Origin: Gracilibacillus oryzae
GTDB taxonomy: Bacteria > Bacillota > Bacilli > Bacillales > Amphibacillaceae
DNA: 64,000 bases
Reading direction: 5' to 3'
NCBI RefSeq assembly: GCF_009498735.1
Contig: NZ_ML762429.1
Coordinates: 87,195 to 151,194 of the forward strand
Under the pieces are notes generated by a model. That model was not told the origin of the DNA. It saw only the letters and a list, made by a program, of their open reading frames with translations, and made no database searches. Below are positions 1-8,354 of the stretch, one piece after another (within the stretch, counting starts at the first letter, position 1; the number at the start of each line of letters is the position of its first letter). A program made the position numbers and the translations under genes.

Positions 1-66
1 GATTGGTCCAAAAATCACTTCATTTATGATATATTCTCTTAAAATATCTCAAATACAAAAAAGAAC

Positions 67-102
67 CTCTTCCTTCCTGTTTCCCTAAAACTGAAAGAAG
101 AG
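67..102 (-). terminator. Rho-independent terminator, minus strand
   Basis: Two roughly 10-base arms (67-76 and 93-102, one mismatch) form a hairpin. On the minus strand it is followed by a T-rich run containing six T. It would end transcription of the molybdopterin oxidoreductase operon. Confidence 0.6.
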
Positions 103-276
103 AATCCTCCTATGATCAACCCTTATAATCGTCCACAAATAAATTGCCAAAAATGATGAACTGACTCCCAAAAACGCCTGGACCAGCCTTATGGCTCCAA
201 TAGATAATGCGCTTGTTGCAGCCTGTCGATTTAAAAAGCTGCAGGGCGCCAATTTGCTATAACCACTGCAGCTCAT
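85..276 (-). CDS. Possible small membrane protein (doubtful)
   Basis: This 63-codon frame begins 5 bases after the oxidoreductase stop codon and has one clear hydrophobic stretch (about residues 24-50). The only ribosome-site candidate is a weak AGG about 13 bases upstream. Its last seven codons lie inside the terminator hairpin at 67-102, which argues against a real gene. I recognise no family. Kept only because position and hydrophobicity fit a small membrane subunit. Confidence 0.2.
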   Translation of the reverse strand: MSCSGYSKLAPCSFLNRQAATSALSIGAIRLVQAFLGVSSSFLAIYLWTIIRVDHRRILFFQF

Positions 277-280
277 ATAT

Positions 281-2518
281 TTATTTACCTATCTTTTCCA
301 GCCGACAGCTTGCATGCTTTAGCACAGGCTGATGGGAAAGTGGATCCACCTCATCCATTGTCATCTCATTAGCATTAGCTTCCCCATCAAAATTCCCGTA
401 ATGAAATGGAACAAAGACTTCCCCCTTATTCATGATATTCCCTACTTTTGCCGGCACTTCAACGTTACCTCTTGGTGAAACAATTCGTACCTTTTCTCCA
501 TCCTTGATTGCAAGGTTTCTCGCATCATCTGCATTTATTTCCACAAAAGCCTCGGGAGCTTCCTTTTCCATTTCAGGCATTCTTCCTGTCTTCGTCCTGG
601 TGTGCCAATGCCAGATAAGTCGGCCTGTATTTAACCAGAACGGATAATCTGCTCTCGGCTGTTCAGTCGGACCGCCAAAACGAGTAACTTTAAAAACAGC
701 CCGTCCGTTCGGGTTCATTTCTTCAAACTCTTCTCTCGACAGCGGTCTGCTTGTATAAGGATCCTTGCCGTAGTTCTGGCAATAATCAACCTCTGTGTTA
801 AAGAAATGATTCTCATATAAACGAGTTTTTCCTTCAGGATTATCAGCAGTACAAGGCCAGCGAAGACCATTTTCTTTTTCCAGCCGATCATATGTCATAC
901 CAGTCATATCACAAGGACGACCAGCAGAAACCTTCTTCCATTCTTCAAAAGCTTCTTCAGGTGTAGAGTAAGCAATCAATGGGTTCCCGTCTCTATCCTT
1001 GAATTCCATTCTTCTGGCGAATTCCACCAGGATTTCAAAGTCTGTTTTTACCCCATTTGGTGGTTCAATAGCTTTGCGAAGCACGTTGATGGTCCGATCG
1101 GCATTCTCCATTGTTCCTTCCTTCTCGCCCCACATGGCAGGTGGAAGGACAACATCTGCTACCTCTGTTGTTTCTGTTAAGAACGGATCCTGGACAACGA
1201 CGAAGGGTTTCTCCAGTGCCTTTCTTGCCCGCTCCTGGTTTGGCAGGGAGACCAGCGGGTTTGTATGGATATTCCAGAAAAATTGAATCTGTCCCTTTTC
1301 CATCAATTCAAGCTGCTTAATGATTCCTTTATTAGGTCCAATTTCTAAATCTTCCTCCTTTACATTCCAGAGTGCCGCAATATCCTGAATATGCTTTGGA
1401 TTGTTAGGATTCCGGTTGCCAGGATATGTTCCGACACCGCCTACTGTTCTGTTGCCTGACGAGCTCGGCTGTCCTGCCATATGTAATGGTCCACAGCCTG
1501 GTTTACCAATCAATCCACGCATCAAGTGAATATTGTTGATAGCTAAACAGGTTGTTGTTGCATCGCTTGCTTGATATACACCCTGCAGTGTTGTGGTGAC
1601 AAGAGATTCTGTTTTCCCTAACTTTTCAGCAGCTAGGGTAATCTTTTCTTCTGATAAACCGGTGATTTGACTTGCTTTTGCTATTGTCCACTTATTAATT
1701 TCCTGTTTCAGTTCATCCAGCTGGATAGTGTGATTGTTAATGAAGTCATGGTCAATCCATTCATTATTGACTATTTTGTTCTGGATGGCATTTAGTAAGG
1801 CAAGGTTTGTTCCAGGGTTTAAATCCAGATGTAAGTCTGCCTCCTTGGCTGTCGGTGTCCTGCGTGGATCAACTACGATTAAGTATGGTTTCCCTGTAGC
1901 CTTTTTTCGTCTTAAAATTCTGTCCCATAATACGGTTCCTGTTTCAGCCATGTTATGGCCAAACAGCATAATGGTATCAGCTTCGTCCACATCATCAAAT
2001 GAAGTTGGAACCCCATCTGATCCAAATGATTCAATCAGACACCATTCTGTTGTTGCTGTACATAAACGTGTATTGGCATCCAACAGGTGTGTTTCCATGC
2101 CTGCTCTACCTATTTTTCCAATCGTATAATAATCTTCCAAAAAACCTTGGCCAGTCGAATAGATGGCCACACCATCTCCACCTTTGTCTTTCAAAACTTC
2201 TTTGGCTTTACGGACAATCAGATCCATCGCTTCTTCCCAGCTGGCAGGTTCCAAATCTCCTTGATCATTACGGATCATTGGCGTTAACAACCTATCCTTG
2301 CTATTATTTGGAATCCATTGGTATTTAGCTTTAGGATCCAATCTTCCTTTATTTATCGGGTGTTCATCTATTCCCCCAATACCAATAATTTTATTATCTT
2401 TTACCGCTATATCTGTACCACAGCCAACAGAACACAAATTACATGTACTGTGTATCCATTTGTCGACAGTTTCGTTATCTGCTACAAACTGCTCATGCAG
2501 GACCTTTCTATGATCCAT
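281..2518 (-). CDS. Molybdopterin oxidoreductase, nitrate-reductase-like, with unusual Fe-S motif
   Basis: A 745-residue catalytic subunit of the DMSO-reductase/NapA superfamily, expected to carry bis-MGD molybdenum and an N-terminal Fe-S cluster. Three cysteines (C26, C29, C33) match the cluster motif. The usual fourth ligand in NKGRLC is Asp61 here (NKGRLDPK), so the cluster is either [3Fe-4S] or Asp-ligated. Cys153 in the TRLC motif sits where NapA-type enzymes place the Mo ligand. The C-terminal 110 or so residues look like the molybdopterin dinucleotide binding domain. There is no Tat signal and no flavin or cytochrome domain, so the enzyme should be cytoplasmic and need a partner. A GAGGGG site lies 8 bases before the ATG. 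It follows the 141-residue ORF by 18 bases. Substrate unknown; assimilatory-nitrate-reductase-like is the closest guess. Confidence 0.85.
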   Translation of the reverse strand: MDHRKVLHEQFVADNETVDKWIHSTCNLCSVGCGTDIAVKDNKIIGIGGIDEHPINKGRLDPKAKYQWIPNNSKDRLLTPMIRNDQGDLEPASWEEAMDLIVRKAKEVLKDKGGDGVAIYSTGQGFLEDYYTIGKIGRAGMETHLLDANTRLCTATTEWCLIESFGSDGVPTSFDDVDEADTIMLFGHNMAETGTVLWDRILRRKKATGKPYLIVVDPRRTPTAKEADLHLDLNPGTNLALLNAIQNKIVNNEWIDHDFINNHTIQLDELKQEINKWTIAKASQITGLSEEKITLAAEKLGKTESLVTTTLQGVYQASDATTTCLAINNIHLMRGLIGKPGCGPLHMAGQPSSSGNRTVGGVGTYPGNRNPNNPKHIQDIAALWNVKEEDLEIGPNKGIIKQLELMEKGQIQFFWNIHTNPLVSLPNQERARKALEKPFVVVQDPFLTETTEVADVVLPPAMWGEKEGTMENADRTINVLRKAIEPPNGVKTDFEILVEFARRMEFKDRDGNPLIAYSTPEEAFEEWKKVSAGRPCDMTGMTYDRLEKENGLRWPCTADNPEGKTRLYENHFFNTEVDYCQNYGKDPYTSRPLSREEFEEMNPNGRAVFKVTRFGGPTEQPRADYPFWLNTGRLIWHWHTRTKTGRMPEMEKEAPEAFVEINADDARNLAIKDGEKVRIVSPRGNVEVPAKVGNIMNKGEVFVPFHYGNFDGEANANEMTMDEVDPLSHQPVLKHASCRLEKIGK

Positions 2519-2536
2519 ATCAATTCCCCTCTCTGT

Positions 2537-2962
2537 TTATTCCCGGTACTGTGCAGGTACAATAAATCGAGTTTTTTCCCATCCTCCAGCAAATTCATGT
2601 ATAGACGGAACAGCTTCTTTTAATTCCTTCTTCATTTCTTGAAAATTTTCTTCCAGCCAATCAAGTTCATCACTATTAACAAAGTTATTTTGCTCAGCAA
2701 CCCGTTTCCATTGCTCAAAGATGAGTTTCTCTGCTTTATCCCCTTTATAGACAATATGCAGGTTTTTGTGTATCTCGTCATTCATTTCAGGAGTCTCTCT
2801 AAGTCCATTCAATATAATCTGTATTGCTTCCTTTTTTTCCTGCAGGAGCATTGTGAACCTTTCCTCCATCGTGTTCTCCCATACAGGCATCCTGTCCAGC
2901 ACCCGATCCGCCAGCCCTTGAACAATCCGCAAATGATAAGCAATTTCAGCTGCTGCGTGCAT
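2537..2962 (-). CDS. Uncharacterised 141-residue protein upstream of the molybdoenzyme
   Basis: I do not recognise the family. The protein is acidic, soluble and mostly helical by composition, with no signal peptide, membrane segment or metal-binding cysteines. Histidines occur near the N-terminus (H3, H10). It ends 18 bases before the oxidoreductase start on the same strand, so the two are almost certainly cotranscribed. That position would suit an assembly chaperone or accessory protein for the molybdoenzyme, which is inference only. Confidence 0.7.
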   Translation of the reverse strand: MHAAAEIAYHLRIVQGLADRVLDRMPVWENTMEERFTMLLQEKKEAIQIILNGLRETPEMNDEIHKNLHIVYKGDKAEKLIFEQWKRVAEQNNFVNSDELDWLEENFQEMKKELKEAVPSIHEFAGGWEKTRFIVPAQYRE

Positions 2963-3164
2963 TCCGACCCTCCCTATAGGAATAATGTTTTGAGTTTTAT
3001 TCTCCTAAAAAATTCCCGCTTTTTCATCGAACTAAACTTGCTCAGCAAGGGATTTGGTATAGATTGTAAAAATAGCAGGAATTTAATCAACGGGTATTTT
3101 TGACGCCTGCTAATCGTTATTAGAAGTAATCTGTGAAGGCATGCCATGGGTTTCAAGTATTTCT

Positions 3165-3216
3165 GTCAAAAAAATAAACACCCCAAAAGCCAGATTGTCT
3201 CCAGCTTTTGGGGTGT
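3165..3216 (-). terminator. Terminator of the first DUF378 gene
   Basis: Perfect 13-bp arms (3178-3190 and 3204-3216) with a 13-base loop. On the minus strand they are followed by TTTATTTTTTT. It lies directly downstream of the DUF378 gene. Confidence 0.9.
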
Positions 3217-3252
3217 GGTTCTTTCGATAACTTATTAATCAGCACTTACTAA

Positions 3253-3465
3253 TTAGGATACTGATTCTGATTTGACTTTAGGGATAAATCTTAAAGCATA
3301 GATTGCACAAATACCTACAATAACATAAATGATTTGTGATAGAATCGCTTCTTCCCCGCCAAAGATTGTCGCTACAAGATCGAATTGGAATAGCCCAACT
3401 AATAGCCAATTTATTCCACCTACAATTAATAGAACTAATGCGATAATATTTAATGCTTTCATCAT
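3253..3465 (-). CDS. DUF378 (YuzA-like) small membrane protein, copy 1
   Basis: A 70-residue protein with two hydrophobic segments (about 5-25 and 42-62) and the family motif GGINWLLVGLF. Function is unknown in the family. Two ATG codons are adjacent. The second (start 3462) matches the start and ribosome-site spacing of the paralogue at 18902-19114, with AAAGGAG about 8 bases upstream, so the protein may begin one residue later. The two paralogues differ at only a few positions. The gene is monocistronic with its own terminator. Confidence 0.85.
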   Translation of the reverse strand: MMKALNIIALVLLIVGGINWLLVGLFQFDLVATIFGGEEAILSQIIYVIVGICAIYALRFIPKVKSESVS

Positions 3466-3576
3466 TCATTCTCCTTTCCATATTTTTGATCCTTTCTCGT
3501 CTTACCTTTCCATTTCCTTTTATTCAACATTTGAAACATATATTGCTGAAAATAAATAAATGCCATCACACTTCCA

Positions 3577-3804
3577 CTATTGATTTCCTTCTACTTCCGT
3601 ATCAAATCTGCCACAACACGAACATTCATTGCTTTCATTGACATACTCGCCATTGAAAAATTGCGGTTCATTTACAAAACCGCAAAACAAACAACAATTA
3701 TATTCGATAACGAATCCCTTCTTTCTAATAAATAAAATAAGGAGTTTGAATACAGGAAATAATAAATGAAAATTATTATAATTGATAATCGTTCTCATTT
3801 TCAA
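3577..3804 (-). CDS. Small Cys-rich protein next to a Fur box, start uncertain
   Basis: The C-terminal half carries CCLFCG and CSCCG, an arrangement like a zinc ribbon or metal-binding knuckle. The N-terminal 30 codons are hydrophobic. The annotated ATG codons lie inside a Fur-box-like sequence (3784-3802). The real start is therefore probably further in, after the AGAAGGG sequence near codon 28, but no standard start codon is well placed there. It is divergent from a flavodoxin gene that has its own Fur box, which suggests iron-regulated expression. Family not recognised. Confidence 0.5.
   Translation of the reverse strand: MKMRTIINYNNFHLLFPVFKLLILFIRKKGFVIEYNCCLFCGFVNEPQFFNGEYVNESNECSCCGRFDTEVEGNQ
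3784..3802. promoter_or_regulatory. Candidate Fur box (small Cys-rich gene side)
   Basis: This matches 14 of 19 bases of the Fur consensus GATAATGATAATCATTATC, with a perfect left half. It overlaps the apparent start of the minus-strand Cys-rich ORF. Confidence 0.5.
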
Positions 3805-3845
3805 AACTGTTATGATAAATTATTCTGCTTATAAATCATTTAATT

Positions 3846-3864
3846 GACAATGATAATCATTTTC
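3846..3864. promoter_or_regulatory. Fur box upstream of the flavodoxin gene
   Basis: gacaatgataatcattttc matches 17 of 19 positions of the Fur consensus. It lies 42 bases before the flavodoxin ATG, where repression by Fur-Fe(II) would be expected. Confidence 0.85.
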
Positions 3865-3905
3865 ATTTAACATAGAATCAGATACCTTACAGGAGGGATC
3901 ATTAA

Positions 3906-4367
3906 ATGGCAAAAGTAATCTTATTGTTCTGCAGTATGTCTGGCAATACGGAAGAAATAGCTGAGATCATTGAAACAAGTATTTCCAATCATGGACTAGA
4001 AGTATGTAAATTTCAATTAGATATGGAAGATATAAAAGTGACAGATCTGCTGGACTATAAAGCTATATTATTCGGGACATACACATGGGGAGATGGAGAT
4101 ATCCCTTATGAATTGGAAGATTTCTATGATGATATGGAGGAGATTGATCTAACTGGAAAAGTTGTCGCATTATTCGGGTCCTGTGATAGCATGTATCCTG
4201 ATTATGGTGGTGCCATTGATACATTTGCAGAGCGGTTTAAAGAACGGGGGGCCTCGGATATTCTATATCACTTAAAAGTAGATTTGACCCCAGATGATGA
4301 TGATGTGAAGCGGTGTCAGCAATTTGCTGAAGACTTTGTTGAGCAGCTTAATATTTATGCCGAATGA
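3906..4367 (+). CDS. Flavodoxin
   Basis: A 153-residue short-chain flavodoxin, a soluble FMN one-electron carrier that replaces ferredoxin when iron is scarce. The phosphate-binding loop SMSGNTEE is near residues 10-17. The FMN-stacking Trp lies in TYTWGDGDIP, and the second loop GSCDSMYPDYGG is present. Ribosome site AGGAGGG precedes the ATG. Its Fur box (3846-3864) supports iron-starvation induction, like ykuN/ykuP in B. subtilis. It is not obviously cotranscribed with anything. Confidence 0.95.
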   Translation: MAKVILLFCSMSGNTEEIAEIIETSISNHGLEVCKFQLDMEDIKVTDLLDYKAILFGTYTWGDGDIPYELEDFYDDMEEIDLTGKVVALFGSCDSMYPDYGGAIDTFAERFKERGASDILYHLKVDLTPDDDDVKRCQQFAEDFVEQLNIYAE

Positions 4368-4390
4368 AGATCGTTGTTTCTCTTCCCATT

Positions 4391-4425
4391 AGAAAAAGAA
4401 GCGAATCACTTAAGAATCGCTTCTT
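4391..4425 (-). terminator. Terminator of the first DUF819 gene
   Basis: Nine-bp arms AAGAAGCGA/TCGCTTCTT at 4396-4404 and 4417-4425, followed on the minus strand by five T. The same hairpin may also stop flavodoxin transcripts. Confidence 0.75.
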
Positions 4426-4489
4426 CCCACCCTTCTCTATTCAAATGTTAACAACTAAAAATGATTTTAAGAAGTGGTTGATATTAAGC

Positions 4490-5689
4490 CTATCCCCCTG
4501 CAATCATCTGTGCTAGCTGCCCGCACACCAAAGCTGCATAGGTACCGACAATGTTACCTAAAATACCCATTAACAGTCCAACAGGTGCTAATGCCGGCTG
4601 GAATACGGAAGCAACAATTGGGGCAGAACTTGTACCACCGATATTACCTTGGGATCCTACTGCGACAAAGAACAATGGTGCTCTTAATAATCTTGCTGCA
4701 GCAAAGATACAAATAATATGAATGGCTAACCACACAGCTCCCATTAATATGAACTGTGGTGCTTGCACAACATCTGCTAAATTGGCTTGTGCACCTATAC
4801 CAGTTAAGTATAAGTAAATGCCTAAATAACCTATTTTACTGGCACCGTAGTATTCTAAATTTCTTACTTTTGTAAAGGAAAGAGCAAGCCCAACAGCCGT
4901 TATTAAAATAAACGACCATGTGGAAGTGCTCATAATCTCACTTTTTGGTATAAAGTCCATATCTGCGAATACACGAATGATATAGGAGCCTGCAACCCCA
5001 ACTGCTAAAATGGCAAACAACTGTGGAAGCTGTATTGGTTTAATATTTCTTTCAACATCTGTGGCAATATCTGCATTAACTTTCTTAATAGTAGAATTAT
5101 CCGCACCATTCCACTTATTGAACCTTTCCTGAAAGTTGGCTAATGCAATCATGACACCCATCCAGCTGATGCCAACTATTGTGTCTGTTAAGATAACAGG
5201 ACTTAATATGTCATCAGGTGTCTTAAATGCCTCAATCATGGCACCCATATTTGCCGCTCCACCAATCCAGCTTCCAGCAAGGGCACCGACTCCACGCCAT
5301 GCTTCCTCTGGCAGTATTCCTTGGAAAAGAGCAAATGCAATCGGTCCACCAATAACAACACCTATGGTCCCTGCCAAAAATAACAGAATAGCTTTACCGC
5401 CGAGCTTAAAGGTAGCCGGAACATTCGCACTAAGCATTAATAATAACAAGCCCGCAGGAAGTATATACGTACTGAGAAAACTATATAAATCAGAACTTTG
5501 CGGAATTATCCCAAAGGTGGTAGAAATCATTGGTAGAAAGTACATCCAGATTAAGGGTGGAGCATATCGAAAAAACTTACGTAAAAATTTATTATCTAGC
5601 GTAGATAACATGAATACAATCCCTACAACAGCAACTAAATAAGCAAAAATAGCCATAGGGTCTTGAATTAACGCCATATCCTTACTCAT
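4490..5689 (-). CDS. DUF819 (YjcL-like) membrane protein, copy 1
   Basis: A polytopic membrane protein of about 399 residues with 11 or so hydrophobic segments and Gly-rich stretches such as GSWIGGAANMGAM and GSQGNIGGTSSAP, characteristic of DUF819. Transport is likely; substrate is unknown. I place the start at the ATG at 5689 because AAGGAG lies 11 bases upstream; the GTG four codons earlier touches that ribosome site. A near-identical paralogue occurs at 23611-24810, and the 5' leaders of the two also match. The SDR gene at 5961 is upstream on the same strand. Confidence 0.9.
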   Translation of the reverse strand: MSKDMALIQDPMAIFAYLVAVVGIVFMLSTLDNKFLRKFFRYAPPLIWMYFLPMISTTFGIIPQSSDLYSFLSTYILPAGLLLLMLSANVPATFKLGGKAILLFLAGTIGVVIGGPIAFALFQGILPEEAWRGVGALAGSWIGGAANMGAMIEAFKTPDDILSPVILTDTIVGISWMGVMIALANFQERFNKWNGADNSTIKKVNADIATDVERNIKPIQLPQLFAILAVGVAGSYIIRVFADMDFIPKSEIMSTSTWSFILITAVGLALSFTKVRNLEYYGASKIGYLGIYLYLTGIGAQANLADVVQAPQFILMGAVWLAIHIICIFAAARLLRAPLFFVAVGSQGNIGGTSSAPIVASVFQPALAPVGLLMGILGNIVGTYAALVCGQLAQMIAGG

Positions 5690-5945
5690 GATGAGAAACA
5701 CTCCTTGTTGATTTTTAAAAATTTTCAGATAATTAGTGGTGGAGACTTGAAGATTTTATCATCTTATAGGAAAAATTCAATCAGAAAGTATTGTGAAATT
5801 TACCATTTAACTACAGGGGGTGTCATTAAACAAGTATTTTGATCACTATTTTTGCTATTGAAGCAATAGATCCTATACTTAATTTTCTATCCCAATTTCG
5901 ATAGACAGCAATGAACACAACTAATGCACACCATTCGGCAGTGCA
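5690..5945 (-). promoter_or_regulatory. Leader shared by the two DUF819 genes
   Basis: Much of this region aligns with 24811-25115 upstream of the second DUF819 gene, including the tracts around TTTTCAGATAATT and ATTGTGAAATTT. Conservation outside coding sequence suggests either a recent duplication or a retained control region. I see no recognisable riboswitch or operator. Confidence 0.5.
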
Positions 5946-5960
5946 ACTTTTCATATTCAA

Positions 5961-6713
5961 TTAAATAGCTGTAAAGCCTCCATCAATCGGTATCACTGCC
6001 CCATTAATATATGCGGCTTCTTCCCCTAGCAAGAAAGCGACTGTGTTTGCCACTTCTTCTGGTTGACCTAATCGTTTCTGCGGAACTGGGTCAACGGAAT
6101 TCTTTGCAGCCTCAGGATTCCTTTCCAGAAATTGAGCTACCATAGGAGTTTCCGTTGTTCCTGGTGCTACTGCATTAGAGCGAATTCCCTGAGCAGCATA
6201 TTCTGCTGCGATGGTTTTAGTAATTCCAATAATGCCATGTTTTGTAGCAGAATAAGTACCCACTGTCTGCTGTCCGACAAGACCTGCAGTTGAAGATGTA
6301 TTAACAATAGCACCACCACCGTTTTTAAGCATAACCTCAACTACATATTTAATACCATATAATGCCCCGCGCATATTAATACCAATAACTTGATCTATTT
6401 GTTCAATTGTATTTTCAACGAAATTCGTACCCGGTCCGGAGATACCTGCATTGTTATAAAACATGTCGATCGTACCAAATTCTTTCACTGTTTGATCCAC
6501 ATAATTTTTTACTTCCTCTGCTTTGCTAACATCTGCCTTAATAAAGATAGCTTTAGCGCCTTTTTCTTCCACTAATTTAACAGTTTCCTGACCGCCCTCT
6601 TCTGAAATGTCGACAACGCTGATATTGGCTCCCTTTTCAGCCAATTTAACAGCTACTGCCTGGCCTAATCCACTGCCTGCTCCTGTAACAATTGCTACTT
6701 TTTGATTTTCCAT
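5961..6713 (-). CDS. SDR-family oxidoreductase
   Basis: A classical 250-residue short-chain dehydrogenase. The cofactor loop TGAGSGLG is at residues 10-17, followed by NNAG near residue 90, catalytic Ser in NTSST and YSATK with the catalytic Tyr/Lys pair. The C-terminal motif GAVIPIDGGFTA is typical. Asp at the end of the second beta strand (VVDIS) favours NAD over NADP. Substrate unknown. It lies upstream of the DUF819 gene on the same strand, and a decayed copy of its 3' end lies upstream of the second DUF819 gene. Confidence 0.9.
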   Translation of the reverse strand: MENQKVAIVTGAGSGLGQAVAVKLAEKGANISVVDISEEGGQETVKLVEEKGAKAIFIKADVSKAEEVKNYVDQTVKEFGTIDMFYNNAGISGPGTNFVENTIEQIDQVIGINMRGALYGIKYVVEVMLKNGGGAIVNTSSTAGLVGQQTVGTYSATKHGIIGITKTIAAEYAAQGIRSNAVAPGTTETPMVAQFLERNPEAAKNSVDPVPQKRLGQPEEVANTVAFLLGEEAAYINGAVIPIDGGFTAI

Positions 6714-7166
6714 TTTTGCCAGCTCCTTTATGTAAGTCCAATACAGAATTAATACTATCGGAAATTTAGTTGCTTGTCTAAGCTGATGTTTATATGCTTT
6801 AACATTCCCCTTTTCTTTTCACATTATTATTAGCAAAAGACAGCGGACAGCAGCACGAGAGCGATCATTACCAGGCCCTATCCTGGCAGATGAGTCAATA
6901 GGTGATTAAGTTCAAAGTCCGCGATGTTAAATGAACAGAATAACTCGACAATCATGGTGATGACACATGATGCCTTTGCAGCTAGCTTCTGCAATGCGCT
7001 ATATTGGAATAATTACCTGAAAACTATCCCTGAATTTTAATATTTCCCTTGTATAAGCCAAGTCATTAATATTATAATCACAATATATACAATTCTTATA
7101 AAATTACTTGGTTTTAATTAGAATAAGGTGGGCTTATATATTTATCCGAAAGGGATTGATTGTCTT
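6714..7166. other. Intergenic region without recognised genes
   Basis: About 450 bases between divergent SDR and cysP genes. A small hairpin (CCAGG/CCTGG near 6871) is visible. Promoters for both genes must lie here, but I cannot assign convincing -35/-10 pairs or a sulfur-control operator. Confidence 0.4.
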
Positions 7167-8246
7167 ATGCTGACTTATATAGCATTAATTGTGGCACTAT
7201 TTTTTGCTATGAATATTGGAGCAAGTGGAACCGCTGCAGCCATGGGTGCTCCCTATGGGGCAGATGCTATTAAAAGTAAACGGCTAGCATTAACTCTTGT
7301 CGCTTTGTCTGCCTTTTTAGGGGCAGTTTTGGGAGGCGGAGAAGTTGTTAAAACAATCGGAGAGGGTATTATCCCATCTGATATCTTAACGGTGGAAATT
7401 GTTATCATTATCCTCGTTGGTGCTGCCTTTACATTATTTTTGGCCAATTTAATGGGGATTCCGTTGTCCACCAGTGAGGTGACAGTTGGTTCCATTGTTG
7501 GGGTTGGGGTAGCATTCCAATCCCTGTTTACCGGCAAGCTAATTGTCATTATTTCATTCTGGGTCATCATTCCAATCGTTTCTTTCCTTATCACGTATAT
7601 TTTAGGTGTTGTCATTAAGAAAGCTGAAAAAAAGTGGTCTTTTTTAACTGGGAAAGGAAAATGGGCAAAGTGGTTATCCATCCTGCTTGTTATCGGAGGA
7701 TGCCTTGAAGCATTCTCTGCAGGAATGAACAATGTTGCTAATGCTATCGGTCCACTTGTTGGAGCGAATATGATATCTTCCAGCAACGGGATCTTACTTG
7801 GTGCACTTTTCACTTCTATTGGAGCGTTAGCACTTGGTGGCAAAGTATTAGAAACGAATGGGAAAAAAATAACACAGTTATCGCTTTTACAAGGAAGTGC
7901 AGTCTCCTTTACTGGAGGTACACTGGTAATTATTGCTTCCGTTTTTGGACTGCCTATTCCTCTCACACAGGTAACGACGTCCGGAATTCTGGGAATTGGT
8001 ACTGCCAAAGACGGGATTGTCACATTACAAAAGAGTGTGATTAAACGAATTATCATGGTTTGGCTTGTTTCCCCTGTTGCATCACTTGTTGTTTCTTACT
8101 TGTTAATAAATCTTTTTATAAAAGTAAACGGCTATAATATCCTTATTATTGTGTGCACCCTTACTTTTGCATTGGGAACGATTAAGCTATCTCAGATTGT
8201 GCGAAATGAAAGAAGAAATCTGCATGACAGTGGTTCTGGAATTTAA
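7167..8246 (+). CDS. cysP: Sulfate permease of the PiT/CysP type
   Basis: A membrane protein of about 359 residues with the two PiT-family signature repeats. It resembles B. subtilis CysP (YlnA) far more than phosphate carriers: AMNIGASGTAAAMG near the N-terminus, IPLSTSEVTVGS, EAFSAGMNNVANAIGPL, LETNGKKIT, and the ending ERRNLHDSGSGI. CysP imports sulfate using an ion gradient for assimilation. I start at the ATG at 7167, where hydrophobicity begins, with AAAGGG about 13 bases upstream. A GTG at 7128 would add 13 odd residues. No sulfate-reduction genes flank it here. Confidence 0.88.
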   Translation: MLTYIALIVALFFAMNIGASGTAAAMGAPYGADAIKSKRLALTLVALSAFLGAVLGGGEVVKTIGEGIIPSDILTVEIVIIILVGAAFTLFLANLMGIPLSTSEVTVGSIVGVGVAFQSLFTGKLIVIISFWVIIPIVSFLITYILGVVIKKAEKKWSFLTGKGKWAKWLSILLVIGGCLEAFSAGMNNVANAIGPLVGANMISSSNGILLGALFTSIGALALGGKVLETNGKKITQLSLLQGSAVSFTGGTLVIIASVFGLPIPLTQVTTSGILGIGTAKDGIVTLQKSVIKRIIMVWLVSPVASLVVSYLLINLFIKVNGYNILIIVCTLTFALGTIKLSQIVRNERRNLHDSGSGI

Positions 8247-8310
8247 TTACTTGTTATCCTACATGAACAGGTGGGGTTTATTAAGCATTATTTATACTAC
8301 GTTTGTGAGA

Positions 8311-8346
8311 AACAAAAAAATCCCACCCTATTCATTAGAGTGGGAT
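8311..8346 (-). terminator. Terminator of the glycosidase operon
   Basis: ATCCCAC/GTGGGAT arms (8320-8326, 8340-8346), extended by CTA/TAG, followed on the minus strand by seven T. It lies just after the glycosidase stop codon and also faces the end of cysP. Confidence 0.85.
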
Positions 8347-8354
8347 CCACTATT

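Noticed and set aside
7128-7166. GTG start for cysP adding 13 residues
   Set aside because: The added residues are unlike CysP N-termini; the ATG at 7167 begins the first membrane helix.
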